From NCBI GenBank assembly GCA_902556405.1, contig CACDWF010000003.1, positions 1-64,000 on the forward strand: a DNA stretch of 64,000 nucleotides. The letters run 5' to 3'. Positions 61,554 through 64,000 of the stretch are shown here, in pieces. Position 1 is the first letter of the stretch. Each line of letters begins with the position of its first letter. Position numbers and translations under genes: made by a program. A model generated the notes under the pieces. It saw only the letters and a list, made by a program, of their open reading frames with translations, was not told the DNA's origin and did not search any database. The DNA is from an uncultured Alphaproteobacteria bacterium. Lineage in GTDB: Bacteria > Pseudomonadota > Alphaproteobacteria > Rhodobacterales > Rhodobacteraceae.

Positions 61554-62312
61554 CTAGCCGAATACACTCAAAAAAGGTAGATACTCCAAAATAAAAAAAC
61601 CTATTAACTGAAAAGATCCACTTAAAAATAGAAGACCAATAATTATTAGGAACCCACCAGTGAAACGCTCAATATATAAAGAATACTTCGATATAAACCT
61701 TGTTATAAATACACCCCTAATCAAAAGATAGGCCAAACCTATAAATGGAAGGCTAAGTCCTAAGGAATAAAATATCATTAAAACCAAACCTCTTAACACT
61801 GATACATCTTGTGCTATTATTGCCAATATCGAGCCAAGTATTGGTCCTATGCATGGAGTCCACCCAAAAGCAAAAGTTAACCCTAAAAAAAATGGTGACA
61901 GAAAATTTCCTCTCTGCTTAATGTCAACGTTTAGTCGAAATTCTTTTTGCAAAAAAGTTAATCTTAGAAGTCCGATAAAATGTAGCCCAAATATTATTAT
62001 TAAAATCCCTGACCCAATTCTCAATTCATTTTGATAAATAATAAATATTGATGCCATTGAATTAGCAGCTAAACCTAAAAGTATAAAGACAACTGAAAGA
62101 CCAATTGAAAAGCTAATGGCACTCAGCAATACACCTCTTTTAATTATCTCATTATTATTTTTGATTTCACTAACGGTTGTCCCAGCCATGTATGCTAAAT
62201 ATGGAGGGAGTATGGGTAAGACACAAGGCGAAAGAAAACTCAGAACACCTGCAAATAAACAAAGTATTGCGCTAAGAAGAATTGACGAAGAAAATATATC
62301 TATCCCGAACAT
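61554..62312 (-). CDS. ccdA: Cytochrome c biogenesis/thiol transport protein CcdA
   Basis: A 252-residue membrane protein with six helices in two related halves. The redox Cys pair is Cys30 in FLSPCVLP and Cys154 in GWTPCIGP, so it moves electrons from cytoplasmic thioredoxin to periplasmic thiol partners, for cytochrome c assembly or related reduction. It stands alone between fumC and the large oxidoreductase. Confidence 0.93.
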   Translation of the reverse strand: MFGIDIFSSSILLSAILCLFAGVLSFLSPCVLPILPPYLAYMAGTTVSEIKNNNEIIKRGVLLSAISFSIGLSVVFILLGLAANSMASIFIIYQNELRIGSGILIIIFGLHFIGLLRLTFLQKEFRLNVDIKQRGNFLSPFFLGLTFAFGWTPCIGPILGSILAIIAQDVSVLRGLVLMIFYSLGLSLPFIGLAYLLIRGVFITRFISKYSLYIERFTGGFLIIIGLLFLSGSFQLIGFFILEYLPFLSVFG

Positions 62313-62347
62313 ACGCTTTTATATAGTTTGGTTAGAGCGAATTCCAG

Positions 62348-64000
62348 TTATTCAGCTGCTGAAAGTTTTTGATTAGGGTGATCACCAGAAATGATCTCTT
62401 TAAGGTTTGATCTAATCTTGTTAGATTTCGATATTGCTTCCTCTTTAACGTGACCAAACCCTCTAATTTGTAAAGGTAGAAGAGCTAGGTTGATACAGGT
62501 ATCATGATTATTTTGATTATAATTTTCAATTATATATTCAACATCTCTTTCGTATTCACTAACCAAATTCCTCTCTGTCATACGCTCCTTTGAAAAATGA
62601 AAAGGGTCTAGCCAAGTACCACGTAGATATTTGCCCTTTGCTAGTAGCTTCATTAATGTAAACATCCAAGGACCAAACTCTCTTTTTATAAGATGTCCAT
62701 TCTTGTCCCTCTTAGAAAACAATGGAGGTGCCAAATTAAATCTCAATTGTTTATATCCTGAGAAACTATTTTTAACTTGGTTTTCCAAATACTCGGTGTG
62801 TAGTCTAGCAACTTCGTACTCGTCTTTATAAGCAATCAGCTTATAGTAACCCCGAGCAACAGCCGATCCCAAGTTGTCATTTAAGTCTTTTGCTTTTTTG
62901 CAAAGCGCTTCATATTTCCTTGATAGCTTTTTACTCTGATACCCTTCAATTCGCTTAGATCTGTATGATAGAATTGATTCATAAGTATAATTGGCCTGAT
63001 TGATCTCTTCCACTTTAGTTTCCTGGAAAAAATCAGGCTGATGTACATAATATCTTCCCAATTCAAAAGCTAATAGGTTTCCATCCACAGCGGCTCCATT
63101 CAACCTAATAGCCTCTAATAGACTTTCTCTCTTTAAGGGCAACAACTTGGATTGGTATGCCATTCCCAATAGGACAGTGTTAGAAAATATAGTATCTCCT
63201 AAATACTTTGATGCAATTCTATTAGCGTCAATATACTGCACGCTATCGGGACCGACTTTGGCATTAAGAGCTAATTTCATTCCATCTGATGGCAATGTAA
63301 ACTCGGTGTCACGAGTAAAATCACCCGTAATTGCTTCCATTTCATTACAGACAACTTTAGATCTATCTCTTCTTAAAAGGGAAAGTGTTTTATCACCAGC
63401 TGTCACTAAAAGGTCGCCACCAATCAAAGTATGCGCTTCACCTGATGCCACTCTGACAACGCTTATATCTCCTGGGCTTTCCGCTATTCTACAATGAATA
63501 TGAACTGCTCCACCTTTCTGTGCAAGTCCAGCCATTTCCATTACCCCTGCCCCTTTTCCCTCTATATGTGACGCCATCCCCAACAGCGCTCCTATAGTAA
63601 CAACTCCAGTCCCACCAATTCCCGTTACAACTATGTTGTACGTTTTATCAATATCTGGCACGGTTATGTCGGGAATATCTGGTATTTTTAGCTGTTCAGT
63701 TGCCTTTTTCTTTATCTCAGCTCCAATAATCGAAACAAAACTGGGACAGAAGCCATTAACACATGAAAAATCTTTATTGCATGAACTCTGGTCAATTTTT
63801 CGTTTTCTGCCGAGCTCCGTTTCCTCCGGAAGGATCGAAACACAATTTGATTTTATACCACAATCACCACAGCCTTCACAAACTTCAGAATTTATAAAAA
63901 TTCTTTTATCTGGATCTGGAAACAAGCCTTTTTTCCTTCGGCGTCTTTTTTCAGCGGCACACGTTTGAATATAAACAATTGCAGTCACACCCGAGGTTGA
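62348..64000 (-). CDS. Indolepyruvate ferredoxin oxidoreductase, fused type, N-terminal part cut off by the window
   Basis: The frame stays open to the window edge (STSGVTAIVYIQTCAAEKRRRRK), so at least 551 residues of a protein of roughly 1,100-1,200 are here. A CEGCGDCGIKSNC iron-sulfur motif, a second Cys set (SCNKDFSCVNGFC) and a gamma-type domain (VVTGIGGTGVVTIGALLG) are followed by a long C-terminal helical domain. The family oxidatively decarboxylates aryl or branched 2-oxo acids to acyl-CoA with ferredoxin as acceptor. In aerobic alphaproteobacteria the fused form probably works in amino acid breakdown. The thiamine diphosphate part lies outside the window. Confidence 0.92.
   Translation of the reverse strand, partial: STSGVTAIVYIQTCAAEKRRRRKKGLFPDPDKRIFINSEVCEGCGDCGIKSNCVSILPEETELGRKRKIDQSSCNKDFSCVNGFCPSFVSIIGAEIKKKATEQLKIPDIPDITVPDIDKTYNIVVTGIGGTGVVTIGALLGMASHIEGKGAGVMEMAGLAQKGGAVHIHCRIAESPGDISVVRVASGEAHTLIGGDLLVTAGDKTLSLLRRDRSKVVCNEMEAITGDFTRDTEFTLPSDGMKLALNAKVGPDSVQYIDANRIASKYLGDTIFSNTVLLGMAYQSKLLPLKRESLLEAIRLNGAAVDGNLLAFELGRYYVHQPDFFQETKVEEINQANYTYESILSYRSKRIEGYQSKKLSRKYEALCKKAKDLNDNLGSAVARGYYKLIAYKDEYEVARLHTEYLENQVKNSFSGYKQLRFNLAPPLFSKRDKNGHLIKREFGPWMFTLMKLLAKGKYLRGTWLDPFHFSKERMTERNLVSEYERDVEYIIENYNQNNHDTCINLALLPLQIRGFGHVKEEAISKSNKIRSNLKEIISGDHPNQKLSAAE

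Overview
The window is AT-rich (mostly A/T third positions and very AT-rich spacers) and almost fully coding on both strands, with no insertion sequence, prophage or CRISPR array that I can see. It most likely comes from a free-living marine-type alphaproteobacterium. The evidence is a circularly permuted (two-piece) ssrA gene whose tag ends in VAVAA, an alpha-type SspB directly behind it, ThyX instead of ThyA, bactofilins, a short atypical flagellin start region, and many genes for CoA-ester, betaine and N-methyl catabolism. Species cannot be fixed from the sequence. TTG and GTG starts with good Shine-Dalgarno sequences are common, and infC appears to start at AUA.

Layout. 1-9.4 kb: acyl-CoA enzymes (crotonase, acyl-CoA dehydrogenase coupled to a 53-residue membrane protein), a beta-lactamase-fold hydrolase, two MFS transporters, GDPD, a hotdog thioesterase, an SDR that has lost its catalytic Tyr and Lys, and the Kdo transferase WaaA. 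9.4-15.1 kb: a nonulosonic (sialic-like) acid locus, neuB-neuC facing a GMC oxidoreductase, neuA and a DegT aminotransferase. 15.1-19.4 kb: AhpD-like protein, thioesterase, PAS-linked class III cyclase and amidase. 19.5-26.0 kb: one operon of acyl-CoA dehydrogenase, ADP-forming CoA ligase, CaiD-like dehydratase and a dimethylglycine/sarcosine dehydrogenase-like flavoprotein, which together suggest CoA-dependent breakdown of a carnitine-like betaine followed by demethylation. 26.0-33.6 kb: Lrp-type regulator divergent from metY, an anchorless SdhA/SdhB-like pair, HAD hydrolase, beta-hydroxyacid dehydrogenase and a threonine/hydroxyectoine dehydratase. 33.7-37 kb: two divergent AMP-forming acyl-CoA ligases and tRNA-Thr(UGU). 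38-42.7 kb: glycosyltransferase, thrS, infC, lipid A acyltransferase.

42.7-49.8 kb is the least explained part. Two bactofilins bracket a secreted three-repeat protein, three unrecognised proteins, a CoA transferase with an unrelated C-terminal extension, and an MltG with an extra periplasmic N-terminal region encoded 11 bases behind one bactofilin. 50-57.2 kb holds a BisC-like molybdoenzyme, KatG, and a very large flagellin with a carbohydrate-binding-like insertion behind a sigma-54-like promoter. 57.3-64 kb holds a flavin reductase-like protein, thyX, gloA, the permuted tmRNA, sspB, fumC, ccdA and the 3' part of an indolepyruvate ferredoxin oxidoreductase.

Likely connections: the nonulosonate genes could supply sugar for the flagellin or LPS (waaA and the lipid A acyltransferase are in the same window); bactofilin probably positions MltG during wall remodelling; tmRNA and SspB act in the same ribosome-rescue and proteolysis pathway.
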